Translations under genes and position numbers: made by a program
The notes under the pieces: generated by a model
Databases searched by the model: none
Told to the model about the DNA's origin: nothing
Seen by the model: only the letters and a program-made list of their open reading frames with translations
Shown: piece by piece, positions 25,201 to 33,946 of the stretch
Numbering within the stretch: the stretch's first letter is position 1
How the letters are laid out: each line of letters starts with the position of its first letter
Assembly (NCBI GenBank): GCA_049975345.1
Contig: JBNGDP010000004.1
Span: 1 to 64,000 of the forward strand
DNA: 64,000 nucleotides
Direction: 5' to 3'
Origin: Oceanipulchritudo sp049975345
GTDB taxonomy: Bacteria; Verrucomicrobiota; Verrucomicrobiia; Opitutales; Oceanipulchritudinaceae

Positions 25201-27431
25201 TAATCCGTCTTCGCACTGCCGAGGAGCGAACGGTCCGGAAGTTGCAGGTACTCCTGCTCGGACAGAAGGGTTCCCCGCTTCCGATGAAGGTAGCGGCTCT
25301 CCCAACTCTGACGGTAGACCAGCAAATCCCCCTCGGGGGCCCGCGGAAGGCGGGGGCTGTCCACGGGCACGCTCAGGCGGACGGTGACCTCCTCCCCCGC
25401 CCGGATGATCTGTTCACTTTGCCGGAATTGAATCCGGCTGCGGTAGGGCACAATGGCAAAGTATCGCTCCGACAACACCTCGTCCCGGTCGAGAGGCAGG
25501 ATTTCCACACGGAAAGGACGGATTTCCCCGTTCGTTTCCAATTCGGGCAACTCAAGAAAAACGTCCCCGGGAACACTCCCCGGAATTCTCAGGATGTTCT
25601 CGAAAACCGGGCGCTCCCTCTTTGCAGGATCGACGCCGGGAGCGGATTCCGCGATCCTCCGCCGGCTGGGCCAGACGCGGATCCGGATATAATCGGGAAT
25701 GGAGCCCCCCCCTGCAAGGTTCCTTGCAATCCGGATGCCCACGGGGGCGGAATCAAGAAAGAGTTGCTGGCCGGGGGAAAACCGTTCCCCCGAAAAATCG
25801 ATCCGCAGCGGGAAGGGCCGGGAACTGGAAAGATGTGTCAGCAGCAGGGTTCTCCCGTCCGGAAACTCCAGGTATGCCGGCCCGCTCTCAACAAGGGATT
25901 GCGGCAAATCCACCAGCCCGAGGGCGCTCGTCTCGTCGAGAATGGCCAGTTCCACTTCCCGGACTTCCCCGCCTGGAAGACGCAGCCGGTACCCGTCGGG
26001 GTCCCCCGCCCCTTCGGGAAGGAACGAACCCAGGAGGGCAAACTCCATCGATTCGCCCGGCCGCACCACCGGCTTCCCGGGGACAACCCAGGGCGGCGCC
26101 GGCTCCTCCTCCCGGTCCTCCGGGCGGATGACCAACGCCGGGCTCATCTCCGCCAGCACATGGATTTCCCGCCAGCCGGATATCCGGGCGGACTCCAGTG
26201 ACAAAAGCCCACGCCCATCGGTGGCTGTCCGGGCCAGCAGGGTCCCTTCCGGATCCAGCACGGAAACCGCGGCCTCCGGGACGGGACGTCCGCTCTCCGT
26301 GTCCGCCACCAGAAGGATCAGGTCACCGGATTTCCGGGGAATCACCGCGACCTCGAGAGGAGTCACCAGCAGCAGGTCCTGTTGTATCAAATCCCCGGAG
26401 GAGACCCGGATCCTGTACCAGCCGGGGGGCAGGTTCTCGCCGAGCCGGAATTCCCGCTTCTGCCAGTCAAAACGGTTGCGCAGCGCCAGGGTATAGCGCT
26501 TCTCGAAAACCAGGCTTTCCTGCGTGGGTTCCCCTTCCAGCCAGGATTCCCTCATTTGCGAAAGGGTGGCGGGTGTGCCCTCCGTCATCCAGGGGGTCGA
26601 ATAAACTTCCAGCTGCAACTCATCCAGGTTCCGGATCTCCACCTGGATCCGGATATCCGTATCCGGGTAAAAGCGATTTCCCAATTCCAGCTTCAAACCG
26701 GGAAGGAGCAACTGCTCCAGCGCGCGCAGGGCCGATTTCCGGTAAATTTCCCGGGTCGATTCCAGGCCGAGAACCTGCCGGTAATGAAAAACCGCCCTTG
26801 AGAGGGCGGTCTCCCCGCCCGCGATCCCCTGACCGGGGTCCCGGCCCTCCCCGGTGTACAACTCCGCCAGGTGCAGCTGGATGGCATCCATCGGCACCTG
26901 GTCCCCCATCAACAGCGCCGCCTGCTGCAGCCACGATTCAACCCGCCGGCGGGCTTCCAGGGAGGATTCCGGTGACCGCAAAAGCGATTCGGCAAGATAG
27001 AGCAGCATCCGGGCCTCCTCGCCGGGCGTTTGCGCTATGCCCAGAGCCCGCTGGTAATACCGCCGAAGGGCCGCCTCATCCGGAAGGGGTTCGGGCTGCG
27101 CAACCGCCCCCTCCCCGATCGCCTCCAGAAGCGAGAAATACACCTCCCGGGCAAGCCCCACCTCCGCTGAGGACTCCCACCCCTCCAGGACCTCCCTTGT
27201 CCAGTCCCAGACCACCGGGTCCCGCCACCACGCAAGGGGTCCGGCCTCCCGAACCAGCTCGGTCTGCCGCTGCAGCCGTTCCGTCACGGTGAGATCATCC
27301 CGCGCCCCCAGATCGCTCCACTGGCGCTGCCACTCCGTCAAATCGATGGGCTCCTCCCGCCCGGTGCAGGACAACCAGCCCGGAAGCATCCAAAGGAGCC
27401 AGAACAACCGTCTCAGGCGGGGCACTCGCAT
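22296..27431 (-). CDS. Alpha-2-macroglobulin-like lipoprotein lacking the thioester
   Basis: A 1711-aa envelope protein. A short N-terminal hydrophobic segment ends at Cys22 (GWLSC), a likely though non-ideal lipobox. Residues about 25-285 are helical and TPR-like. Macroglobulin domains follow, with the MG signature VADTESGRPVPEAAVSVLD near 377 and a later A2M-type EGPSLLRPGDGLAVPF segment. The alpha/alpha-toroid thioester domain (about 1200-1500) is recognisable from SGDGGWTWIKGEASDPWLTS, but the CxEQ thioester motif is replaced near 1215 by SPSMGEV with no cysteine. It therefore cannot trap proteases covalently by the usual chemistry. The start is uncertain (27443 also possible). It lies 149 nt downstream of the secretin gene on the same strand. 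Confidence 0.82.
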   Translation of the reverse strand: MRVPRLRRLFWLLWMLPGWLSCTGREEPIDLTEWQRQWSDLGARDDLTVTERLQRQTELVREAGPLAWWRDPVVWDWTREVLEGWESSAEVGLAREVYFSLLEAIGEGAVAQPEPLPDEAALRRYYQRALGIAQTPGEEARMLLYLAESLLRSPESSLEARRRVESWLQQAALLMGDQVPMDAIQLHLAELYTGEGRDPGQGIAGGETALSRAVFHYRQVLGLESTREIYRKSALRALEQLLLPGLKLELGNRFYPDTDIRIQVEIRNLDELQLEVYSTPWMTEGTPATLSQMRESWLEGEPTQESLVFEKRYTLALRNRFDWQKREFRLGENLPPGWYRIRVSSGDLIQQDLLLVTPLEVAVIPRKSGDLILLVADTESGRPVPEAAVSVLDPEGTLLARTATDGRGLLSLESARISGWREIHVLAEMSPALVIRPEDREEEPAPPWVVPGKPVVRPGESMEFALLGSFLPEGAGDPDGYRLRLPGGEVREVELAILDETSALGLVDLPQSLVESGPAYLEFPDGRTLLLTHLSSSRPFPLRIDFSGERFSPGQQLFLDSAPVGIRIARNLAGGGSIPDYIRIRVWPSRRRIAESAPGVDPAKRERPVFENILRIPGSVPGDVFLELPELETNGEIRPFRVEILPLDRDEVLSERYFAIVPYRSRIQFRQSEQIIRAGEEVTVRLSVPVDSPRLPRAPEGDLLVYRQSWESRYLHRKRGTLLSEQEYLQLPDRSLLGSAKTDYRLLEQGFIREEIDRIEVLTGEDRAIPIRFERPGYYRIEFSEREMDVRAEYPDGPVEVWVLPQEDDLRAFRSDKPRLVHETDPDGTEQILILLDRKTASVLLDLELADGTTRTSLLQPRSNAVHVEVEPTAPGTAPLAVCRVIVVGEFQLDFLCWHIESDPAVEWKLDSEIPAGLNPGSEVDWTLHLDSGEVRGTPMWNLNPEPARRLLDGYIRWQSELRASGRQDSASEYITLNRLWPVFRPLAEPMPSQDPGRSDQGQPYPDANRLLALYPELALADEGNAPAGPLKPAEWSAPGEQIHLKGTLPASTGRWIQNLFSLSREDSLYWDSWVISTELPIRIAVEGPSLLRPGDGLAVPFIVENTTRSREVVEVEVETEGSLTLLSSGREAGVLGPGARIRFPLRVVAEKPGNGRLHVKVGGEHSSSEAALDCTVTATPVEPALSARVVPSGQSAFRMELNAGEWQSGIVVASPSMGEVLPGLWDYLAGRLSRSEPMLVALGNWAMARVHEHHGVSDADEAAESALLLESLRAWQSGDGGWTWIKGEASDPWLTSLVLWGLETFSLPSEGELAEVREGARSLLESVLVDEDVAVMTRLFALRALAAPDSSGGPIRPSRIEARTFLEFLHRRDSLGPAGLSLLLQVSRAFGFHEEVRLLSGELQRHLDAARQPALSGFHENSLVYLGLEAGRESASTRESVLQATFSCLDEEGLKRGWEPFAGFLNLLAVFLWEGDFMLEGNARIAFNDGEPVLIPSGQGGLAGKPIVPDLPEAAGEGGILSLEVDASECANPVMILALGMKKAKASSPPPPYPEQEQSAFREYLEPTLLAGIRRQVDPLGEELLLQPGDTLQVRLSIYVEEPAELAEFQFSCPAGATLAADAIQHLFEPSTGKALFGPPAVTFVEQPDRLKQVIRMKSLASGRHEFILSYRVNWAGTFEFPPHRLVIPRTGTVYRIGEARMLRVEPNPD

Positions 27432-27580
27432 AACTTCGCACATCCAACGCACTCCCCCCATGCAAAGCCCCTTTCCAGACCGCGACAATGTTTTTTCAAT
27501 GCGGACCCGTTTTGTTCCCAAGTCGCTGCGCACAACCTACGATCCGTCATCCAACTGGATACGGAAAGCTTCCCGGACTT

Positions 27581-29506
27581 TCATTTCTCCCTCTCGCTAA
27601 GCCCGGCCGGGGTACTGACACGGGGCGTCTGGTAAAGGGAGTTGGGTTCCACTCCCGGGAGATACTGGAAGGCGGGGGAACCGCCGGGGCTGACCAGGTT
27701 GGCGGTCACGAAAATGAGGAGGTTGCGCTTCTGGGTGCTCTCCCCCTCCGAGCGGAAAAGGCGCCCGAGAAGGGGCAGGTCGCCGAGAAGGGGGACCTTG
27801 TCCCGGACACGGACGGCATGTTCACGGGTCAGCCCGCCCATGACGACGGTGGCCCCGTCCCAGATTGTGACCTCGGTCTGGATCCGACGGATGGAGAAAA
27901 CGGGCTGGTAGAAACCGCTGGGGACGGTGACGGTGGTGTCGGAGGCGATGGCGATGGAAGTGCCCCCGTACTCGACGAATCCCTCGAACTCGGTGACCTT
28001 GGGCTTGAGGCGCAGGCTGATCGCATCGTTCTCCTCCACGGTTGGGGTGACTTCCATCTCCACCCCGACATTGCGGGTGGTGAAGGAACGCGGGGTTCCC
28101 GCGGTGATGGCCACCCCGGCGGAGCCGGACTCGCTGTTGCCGGCTCCGACCTCGGCGTTGGTATCCCCGTACATTTCGGGATAACGGAATTCCTCGGCCA
28201 CGACAATCTCAGCGGTCTTTCCGCTGAGGACGGTCAGCTTCGGGGCGCTGAGGAGGTCGTTGCCGGATTGCCGTTCCAGGGCCCGGACAAGCAGGTTCAG
28301 GTCGATTTCCCCGACCGCTCCGGTGAAGGTGAACAGGCTGGAAGCCTCCTCCGCGAGATCGACGGTGATGGGCAGGACCGGCGCACCCTGTCCGATGGCC
28401 GGAAGATCGACGCCGGGCCGGTCGATAACCACACGGCTTTCGTCCTCCCCGACGCTGAAGGCATTGGCAAGGGTGCGCATGGGGGCGTTAGTCAGCCGGT
28501 CGTTGTCATTGGAAACAAGGGTCCATTCCAGACCGAGTTCCCGGAGGTTGCGTTCCTCCACCTCGAGGAAGCGCGCCTCGATCTCCACCTGCTTGATTTC
28601 ACGGTAGCGGCGGAGCAATTGCCGGACTTTCTCGTGATTGCGGGGGGTCTGGGTGACGATCAACTGCCCGTCGGCAAGGGCGAGATCAGCCCCCTCGATT
28701 CCGGTGAACGGAACGCCCGCGCGCTGCAGGAAGCTTTTCAGGGCGCGCTCGGCCTCCCCCCGCTGGTCCTCGGGTTCAGCCTCCACCGGCGCGAAGGGGT
28801 CGCGAAAGGCGTCGTCGGCGACAGTCTCCATCTCGTGGATCCCCGTCAGGCGGATCAGGGTGGACCGGCTGACCGGATAGAAGGCCGTTTCCAGCCCGAC
28901 CCCCGGCCCCTGGCGCGGGCGGATGACAACCGCGTCCTTCTGCAGGTCGTATTCGCAGGCGACCGACTCCACGACAAAATCCAGCACCCGCTTCAGGCTG
29001 AGGCGTCGCAATAAAATCGATACACGCGGATCACGTCCCCCGGGATCGATGAGGACGATGTTGAGCCCGTTCCCGTCGGGGGACTGCCGCACGGAAATAT
29101 CGGAAAGGGTCTCCACCACCTGGCTGATCGGGGTTTCCCTGAATTCCACCCTCGGGATGAAAATGCCCTCCAGCCGCTCCCGGACCTGGTCCTTCTCCTC
29201 TTTGTTCGCCGGATCCTGCGCCCGCTCAAAGACGCGCGGCCGGGTCCAGCCGTGGTCGACCTCCTCCAGAAGGTTCTCGCGCGTCGCGTCCCTCCGGGAG
29301 CTTGACGGCTCCGCCGCCCTGGCGGTTTTTGTTTGCGCATGCCCCTGCGGGGCTTCGTTGTCGCCAGCTTCCCCGGAAACGGTCGCGTACAGTACGGCGG
29401 TCCCGCCCTGCTCCCGGAGCCAGCGGCTCTCCTCCTCGAGGAGCGCGTCCGCGGCCATGACCGGAAGAGGGCCTGCCAGGAGCAGGCTGAGCAATTGCCG
29501 CTTCAT
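27581..29506 (-). CDS. Secretin (PilQ/GspD family)
   Basis: A 641-aa outer-membrane secretin with a signal peptide (about 1-19). A Ser/Glu-rich stretch is followed by N-domain modules (FRETPISQVVETLSDIS, about 135-215) and an N1-type domain (EKVRQLLRRYREIKQVEIEARFLEVEE). The secretin barrel has SGNDLLSAPKLTVLSGKTAEI, GVEMEVTPTVEENDAISLRL and VPLLGDLPLLGRLF (571-584). Secretins form the outer-membrane channel of type IV pili and type II secretion. It is the last of four ATGA-overlapped genes encoding PilM/N-, O- and P-like proteins, so a pilus-type role is more likely than type II secretion. Confidence 0.9.
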   Translation of the reverse strand: MKRQLLSLLLAGPLPVMAADALLEEESRWLREQGGTAVLYATVSGEAGDNEAPQGHAQTKTARAAEPSSSRRDATRENLLEEVDHGWTRPRVFERAQDPANKEEKDQVRERLEGIFIPRVEFRETPISQVVETLSDISVRQSPDGNGLNIVLIDPGGRDPRVSILLRRLSLKRVLDFVVESVACEYDLQKDAVVIRPRQGPGVGLETAFYPVSRSTLIRLTGIHEMETVADDAFRDPFAPVEAEPEDQRGEAERALKSFLQRAGVPFTGIEGADLALADGQLIVTQTPRNHEKVRQLLRRYREIKQVEIEARFLEVEERNLRELGLEWTLVSNDNDRLTNAPMRTLANAFSVGEDESRVVIDRPGVDLPAIGQGAPVLPITVDLAEEASSLFTFTGAVGEIDLNLLVRALERQSGNDLLSAPKLTVLSGKTAEIVVAEEFRYPEMYGDTNAEVGAGNSESGSAGVAITAGTPRSFTTRNVGVEMEVTPTVEENDAISLRLKPKVTEFEGFVEYGGTSIAIASDTTVTVPSGFYQPVFSIRRIQTEVTIWDGATVVMGGLTREHAVRVRDKVPLLGDLPLLGRLFRSEGESTQKRNLLIFVTANLVSPGGSPAFQYLPGVEPNSLYQTPRVSTPAGLSEREK

Positions 29507-30045
29507 GGCCTGTCCGGGGATTCCACCGGGAGGAGCTGGTGCCGGCCCGGCTCGATCCGGTACAGGCGCCCGTTCCCATGGTCGCGCACAAGGGGATTTC
29601 CCCCCGTCGGGTCGTGCAGGAGGGCCACCCCGGCACCGGGATCCCGCTCCCCAGCCCGGAGCCGGAACCAGCGCCCTTGTTCCGTATCGAAAAACAGATA
29701 CAGCGGATCCCCGCCCTGGCGGACCTCACCGAAAAACCGCACGCGAAAGGGCTCCGGCCGGTTCCGGCCCGGCGGCCCGGCGGAGGGGTCCACCGCTTTT
29801 TCCTCCCCGGGCGGGGGCGGCGATTCAGCGGGAGGGCAGGCAAGGGCCTGCCAACCGGCCAGCCAGTCGGACTTCCTGGCCAATGCCACGGGAAGCGCAA
29901 GCATGGCCCATCCGGGCCCGGGGGCGTGGTCCTGGCTCCGCACGCGTTCATGGAGAAGCAGCCAGAATCCAAGGACGGGCAGGCCGGCGGTGACCAGCCA
30001 GACCAGCCATCCCGGAAGCAGCCGGGCCGTGCCGTTCCACCTCAT
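29503..30045 (-). CDS. PilP/GspC-like inner-membrane protein
   Basis: A 180-aa protein with one N-terminal transmembrane helix (about 10-32, WLVWLVTAGLPVLGFWLLL). A Pro-rich linker follows (about 67-95), then a small beta-rich domain (FRVRFFGEVRQGGDPLYLFFDTEQG, in two halves, and GNGRLYRIEPGRHQLLPV). TM plus proline linker plus HR-type beta domain is the build of PilP and GspC, which link the inner-membrane complex to the secretin. The assignment is from architecture and position just before the secretin. Both ends overlap neighbours by ATGA. Confidence 0.65.
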   Translation of the reverse strand: MRWNGTARLLPGWLVWLVTAGLPVLGFWLLLHERVRSQDHAPGPGWAMLALPVALARKSDWLAGWQALACPPAESPPPPGEEKAVDPSAGPPGRNRPEPFRVRFFGEVRQGGDPLYLFFDTEQGRWFRLRAGERDPGAGVALLHDPTGGNPLVRDHGNGRLYRIEPGRHQLLPVESPDRP

Positions 30046-30704
30046 CGCCGGCCTTCCTCCCTGAAGACGAAACTTCCCCGCAGCCACCAGCCGTCGTTTT
30101 CCGGGAAACGCAGCAGGTCCATCTCCCTCAGCGACCAGGCCTGCCCGGCCCGGTCGAGGGAAAGAAGGCGCCGGCCGAGTTCGGGAGGGTCGCCCGCCAG
30201 CTCGAAGGCAATGGCAGGAAAAGGCGAATGGGTGTCCGGGTGAAGGGAAAGGCGTTTCAGGGGGCAGTCCCGCTCCTCCCGGACAAACGGATCCAGCCAG
30301 TCGACCAGATCCGCGAGGAACCGGTTTCTGGAATGACCGGATGGCGATCCCCGGTTTTCCTCCCCTCCAACGGCAAGCCATGCCTTCAGGTCGTCCACAA
30401 TCCCGACTTCAACGCCCCACCCGGCGAGCAGCCGCTCCCTTTCACGGATCCCGAGAAGCAACTCCTCCCGGCGCAACAGTTCATCCCCGGCGCCGGCATC
30501 CAGGCCGGGCCCGCTCCCCGGGCCGGGGGGGAGCAGCTGTTGCCACCGGTCGTTGGTCATGGCCGCGAGGGAAACCAGCTCCGCATCCATGCCGTCGCCG
30601 ACCGGGTGGTTGCCCGCGCGGGCCCGCCGGCTAAGCCAGAAAGTGAGGACTTGCGCAATGAGCATGGCCAGCCACAGGTATATCCAGAATCGCTTCATCA
30701 TCAT
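30042..30704 (-). CDS. PilO-like inner-membrane protein
   Basis: A 220-aa protein: an N-terminal transmembrane helix (about 4-22), a helical stretch with paired Arg/Glu (LLRREELLLGIRERERLLAG) and an alpha/beta C-terminal domain (about 140-220) of the ferredoxin-like kind. This matches PilO, and also Amuc_1100 of Akkermansia, which sits in an equivalent operon. Three consecutive ATG codons overlap the upstream stop; I use the first (30704). Order: PilMN fusion, PilO-like, PilP-like, secretin. Sequence identity to PilO is low by eye. Confidence 0.65.
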   Translation of the reverse strand: MMMKRFWIYLWLAMLIAQVLTFWLSRRARAGNHPVGDGMDAELVSLAAMTNDRWQQLLPPGPGSGPGLDAGAGDELLRREELLLGIRERERLLAGWGVEVGIVDDLKAWLAVGGEENRGSPSGHSRNRFLADLVDWLDPFVREERDCPLKRLSLHPDTHSPFPAIAFELAGDPPELGRRLLSLDRAGQAWSLREMDLLRFPENDGWWLRGSFVFREEGRR

Positions 30705-31999
30705 GGTCCTTTCGGTTTCGCGTATCCCTCGAGATGGAAACGGAGCTGCGTCCCCTCGGGTTCGAACCGGAGATTCTCGATCTTCGTGAGCACGGTTTTC
30801 TCCCTCAGGCGGGTGATCCATTCATGGAAGATGCCCGATGCGTCACCGCCCGAACAGGTGCCGTTGACCAGAACGGAGAGGCCCTCCCCCGCATCCTTCC
30901 CCCGCTCCCCGACTCGGATGCGGCTGACCGACACCGGCGGCGGCATGGTGGAGGCGATTCCCCCGATCATCCGGTACGGCGCCGATTCGCGTGCCTCCCT
31001 TTCCGCGATTGCCCGCCACCGCGCCTCCGTGGTCCGCAACCGGTCGGTTGCATGCCTCCACTGGCGGAGGGTTTCCGCTTCCTCCTCCCCGCCCCCTTCC
31101 AGGGAGTGGCAGGCGGCCAGCAAAACCAGCATCCAGGTGCCAAGCAGGACGCAGGCCGCGGACCGGAAAAGGGCTTCCCGGCGTCCCTGGTGTTTGCGGC
31201 GCTCCAGACCGGGCACCGACAGGACACAGCCGGGACCCGCTCCTTCACGGATGGCACAGGCGTGGATGTAGAATTCGCCTGATCCCACGCAAAGGCCCCA
31301 TGGCGCCCCCCAGCCGGGTGGATCCCCGGCGCAAAGGAATGCCCCTGTTTCCACCTTGCCGGCGCTGTCCGGCCCACCCGGGACCAGGATCCGCTTCAAC
31401 TCCCTCCCCGTGCGGCTGCGGTACAGCATCCGGGTCTGGGCCATCCACTCCCCGTCCGGAATGGAGTGCCCCTCCCCTGCCTTTTCCACCCCGCGGGAGA
31501 TCCGCTTGTGTACATCCTCCCCCGCAAGGGCAAAGAAAAGGCAGCGCCCGCCTGCCTGGAACCGGATCCCCGTGCCCGGCTGGCGGAATTCCGGCCACCT
31601 GCGCAGCCCCGCTTCCAGGCAGGCGGTGGCGGACAAAACCCGCTCGGGCAATTCCCGCACCGGAAGCCCTGCCCAGGCCGCTTCCATCCAGCCGGGCAGC
31701 TGGAGCAAGTCCGTTCCCGTCCCGGGATCCAGATGGCGCCGCCACGGCTCCTCCAGCAGGATCCACCAGACCCGACCCTTTCCATGCCCACCCTCATCAA
31801 GAAGTTCAGCCAGTTTCTCCCGGTATCGCATGCCGGCCTCCGCGCCGGCCGGTAATCCTGTCGACCCCTCCGCTTGCGGGCCCTCCACGCCCGACGGCCT
31901 CCAACACACCAGCGTAGCCCCCTCCCCGCTCCAGAACACGGTCACAATCGGCTCCTTGGGCCCCTCGCCCCTTCGTTCGCCTGTCAGGCTTGCCCTCAT
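30701..31999 (-). CDS. PilM-PilN-like fusion protein
   Basis: A 432-aa protein. Residues 15-265 look like a degenerate actin-like PilM/GspL cytoplasmic domain: two alpha/beta halves, with VLSATACLEAGLRRWPEF in the middle and ELKRILVPGGP near 200. I see no intact ATP-binding glycine motifs. A single transmembrane helix follows (277-299), then a coiled coil (303-340) and a PilN-like periplasmic ferredoxin domain (VSVSRIRV through FHLEGYA). PilM and PilN are usually separate; here they appear joined, as in GspL. First gene of the pilus-type operon. Confidence 0.65.
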   Translation of the reverse strand: MRASLTGERRGEGPKEPIVTVFWSGEGATLVCWRPSGVEGPQAEGSTGLPAGAEAGMRYREKLAELLDEGGHGKGRVWWILLEEPWRRHLDPGTGTDLLQLPGWMEAAWAGLPVRELPERVLSATACLEAGLRRWPEFRQPGTGIRFQAGGRCLFFALAGEDVHKRISRGVEKAGEGHSIPDGEWMAQTRMLYRSRTGRELKRILVPGGPDSAGKVETGAFLCAGDPPGWGAPWGLCVGSGEFYIHACAIREGAGPGCVLSVPGLERRKHQGRREALFRSAACVLLGTWMLVLLAACHSLEGGGEEEAETLRQWRHATDRLRTTEARWRAIAEREARESAPYRMIGGIASTMPPPVSVSRIRVGERGKDAGEGLSVLVNGTCSGGDASGIFHEWITRLREKTVLTKIENLRFEPEGTQLRFHLEGYAKPKGP

Positions 32000-32107
32000 G
32001 GCTTACCAATATACCGTTATCCGGTGGCGATTGCCATACCTGAATTTAGGTAGGGCCGGCGGGCTTCGCTTGCCATACGGCGGTCCGGCCACAGGCTGTC
32101 CTGCAAC

Positions 32108-32632
32108 ATGAAAGCCTTGCCATACAAGATCAGCACCCTCGTGTACCTGCGCGACCGGTCGGGGAGACTCCTCCTGATGGAGCGGAACAAGGCCCCGAAC
32201 AAGGGATTGTGGAGCCCGATCGGGGGCAAGCTGGAAATGGCCACCGGGGAATCCCCGCACGAGGCGGCGGCCCGTGAGGTGGGGGAGGAGATCAATCTCC
32301 CGGTGCGTCCGGCGGACCTGCACCTCTTCGCCATGATCGCCGAAAAGCACTATGAGGACCGTTGCCATTGGCTGATGTTCCTCTTCGACTGCAAAATCCC
32401 GCTGGAGGGGCTGCCTCCGCCGATCGGGGAGGGCCGCTTCGCCTTTTTCGCGGAGGAGGAAATCATGGACCTGCCCCTCCCCGAAACGGACCGGCAGTCC
32501 CTCTGGAAGGTTTATTTCAACTCGCGGCGCGATTTTGTGGTCCTGCGGGCGGACTGCCATTCGGAGGCCCGGTTCAAGGTGGAAGTCGACGAGGCCATGG
32601 AACTGCGCGGCCATGAACCTCAAAATGGCTGA
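32108..32632 (+). CDS. Nudix hydrolase
   Basis: A 174-aa Nudix protein. The Nudix box runs GGKLEMATGESPHEAAAREV-GEEINL, matching GX5EX7REUXEEXGU except that the last Gly is Asn. Members hydrolyse nucleoside diphosphate derivatives; the NKGLWSPIGGK motif is shared with 8-oxo-dGTPase-like (MutT/ADP-ribose) members. Substrate unknown. It is divergent from the pilus-type operon and 115 bp upstream of pdhA. Confidence 0.88.
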   Translation: MKALPYKISTLVYLRDRSGRLLLMERNKAPNKGLWSPIGGKLEMATGESPHEAAAREVGEEINLPVRPADLHLFAMIAEKHYEDRCHWLMFLFDCKIPLEGLPPPIGEGRFAFFAEEEIMDLPLPETDRQSLWKVYFNSRRDFVVLRADCHSEARFKVEVDEAMELRGHEPQNG

Positions 32633-32747
32633 CCGGTTTTACTTTTGTGGGGCGGCCTGTATGGTTTCCGCGTCCGGAAGGGTCCCACTTTTTGCTTGGA
32701 CAAGAGGGGAGAATTGACTGCATTGATCGCTTAACCAGAAGGAAACC

Positions 32748-33887
32748 GTGAGTACAGACGCACCGGAAACAAAGGATTTCAACAAGGGCCGTTCCCGGAC
32801 CCTGGAGAAGGAGGACCTGTTCGCATTCGCCAAGGAGCCCGTGAACAAGGCGATGGCGGCGGAGGAGAAGATCAAGTGTTTCACCGACATGGTCCGGATC
32901 CGCAAATTCGAGCAGGCGGCCCTGCAGTCCTACCAGAAGGGCAAGATGGGAGGGTTCCTGCATCTCTATATCGGGCAGGAGGCCACCGTGGTGGGGACCG
33001 TCTCGGTCATGAACGAGAACGACCACATCATCACGGCCTACCGGGACCACGGGCACGGGCTCGCCGTCGGCATGGGCATGAACGAGTGTATGGCGGAGCT
33101 GTACGGTAAATTCACCGGCTGTTCCAAGGGCAAGGGCGGATCGATGCATTATTTCGCCCCGGACAAGCGCTATTGGGGCGGTCACGGGATCGTCGCGGGA
33201 CAGACCCCCCTCGGGCTGGGCCTGGCCTATGCCCTCAAGTACAAGGGAATCCGTGGCTGCGCCGTCTGCTACCTCGGGGACGGGGCCGTCAACCAGGGGG
33301 TCTTTCACGAGTCCATGAACCTCGCCAGCCTGTGGAACGTGCCGGTGGTCTACATCATTGAAAACAACGGCTACTCCATGGGCACCAGCCAGTCCCGCTC
33401 CAGCGTGGTCCCGGACGAGGGCCTCGCCTCCCGCGCGGCCGGCTACAAGATTGAATGGGACACCGTGCACGGGGAAAACCTGTACGAGGTCCGGGCCAAG
33501 ACCCACACCGCCATCGAGCGGGCGCACGAGGAAAGCCGCCCGACGGTGCTGGAAATCTTCACCTACCGCTACTACGGGCATTCCATCGCGGATGCCAATC
33601 ACCAGCGCTACCGGACCAAGGAGGAAATCCGCCACTACCAGGAAAACAAGGATCCCATCAACGTCTGGGAACAGATCCTCCTCGAGGAAAAGGTCCTCGG
33701 CGAGGACCAGGTGAAGGAAATCGACAAGGCCGCCAAGGAGGAGGCAAAAGCCGCCGTGCAATTCGCCGACGAATCCCCCTTCCCTCCTCCCCGGGAAATC
33801 CTCACCGATGTCTACCATTCCGTCGACAACCCGGGATCCCACACCAACGAGGGGACCATTTTCTTTAACGATCGATTGCCATTTTAA
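32748..33887 (+). CDS. pdhA: Pyruvate dehydrogenase E1 alpha subunit
   Basis: A 379-aa E1 alpha subunit that decarboxylates pyruvate on thiamine diphosphate. The TPP motif is GDGAVNQGVFHES with a closing IIENN, about 30 residues in all. Other hallmarks: GGFLHLYIGQEA, YRDHGHGLA, GCSKGKGGSMH (phosphorylation-loop type) and FTYRYYGHSIAD. The start is GTG at 32748 with AAGGA about 5 nt upstream. First of pdhA-pdhB-pdhC. The spacer to pdhB is a heptad hairpin. The N-terminus is about 30 aa longer than usual. Confidence 0.93.
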   Translation: MSTDAPETKDFNKGRSRTLEKEDLFAFAKEPVNKAMAAEEKIKCFTDMVRIRKFEQAALQSYQKGKMGGFLHLYIGQEATVVGTVSVMNENDHIITAYRDHGHGLAVGMGMNECMAELYGKFTGCSKGKGGSMHYFAPDKRYWGGHGIVAGQTPLGLGLAYALKYKGIRGCAVCYLGDGAVNQGVFHESMNLASLWNVPVVYIIENNGYSMGTSQSRSSVVPDEGLASRAAGYKIEWDTVHGENLYEVRAKTHTAIERAHEESRPTVLEIFTYRYYGHSIADANHQRYRTKEEIRHYQENKDPINVWEQILLEEKVLGEDQVKEIDKAAKEEAKAAVQFADESPFPPPREILTDVYHSVDNPGSHTNEGTIFFNDRLPF

Positions 33888-33889
33888 CC

Positions 33890-33936
33890 GGACGAAAGAC
33901 GAAAGACCAAAGCCCTTTGCCCTTCGTCCTTCGTCC
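33890..33936. repeat. Heptad hairpin in the pdhA-pdhB spacer
   Basis: Two GACGAAA units and one GACCAAA are followed by their near-complements (CTTTGCC and two CTTCGTC). The arms can pair over about 16 bp. It starts 3 nt after the pdhA stop and ends 10 nt before the pdhB ATG, filling the operon junction. Same family as the block at 8587. Confidence 0.9.
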
Positions 33937-33946
33937 CAAGACTGAC

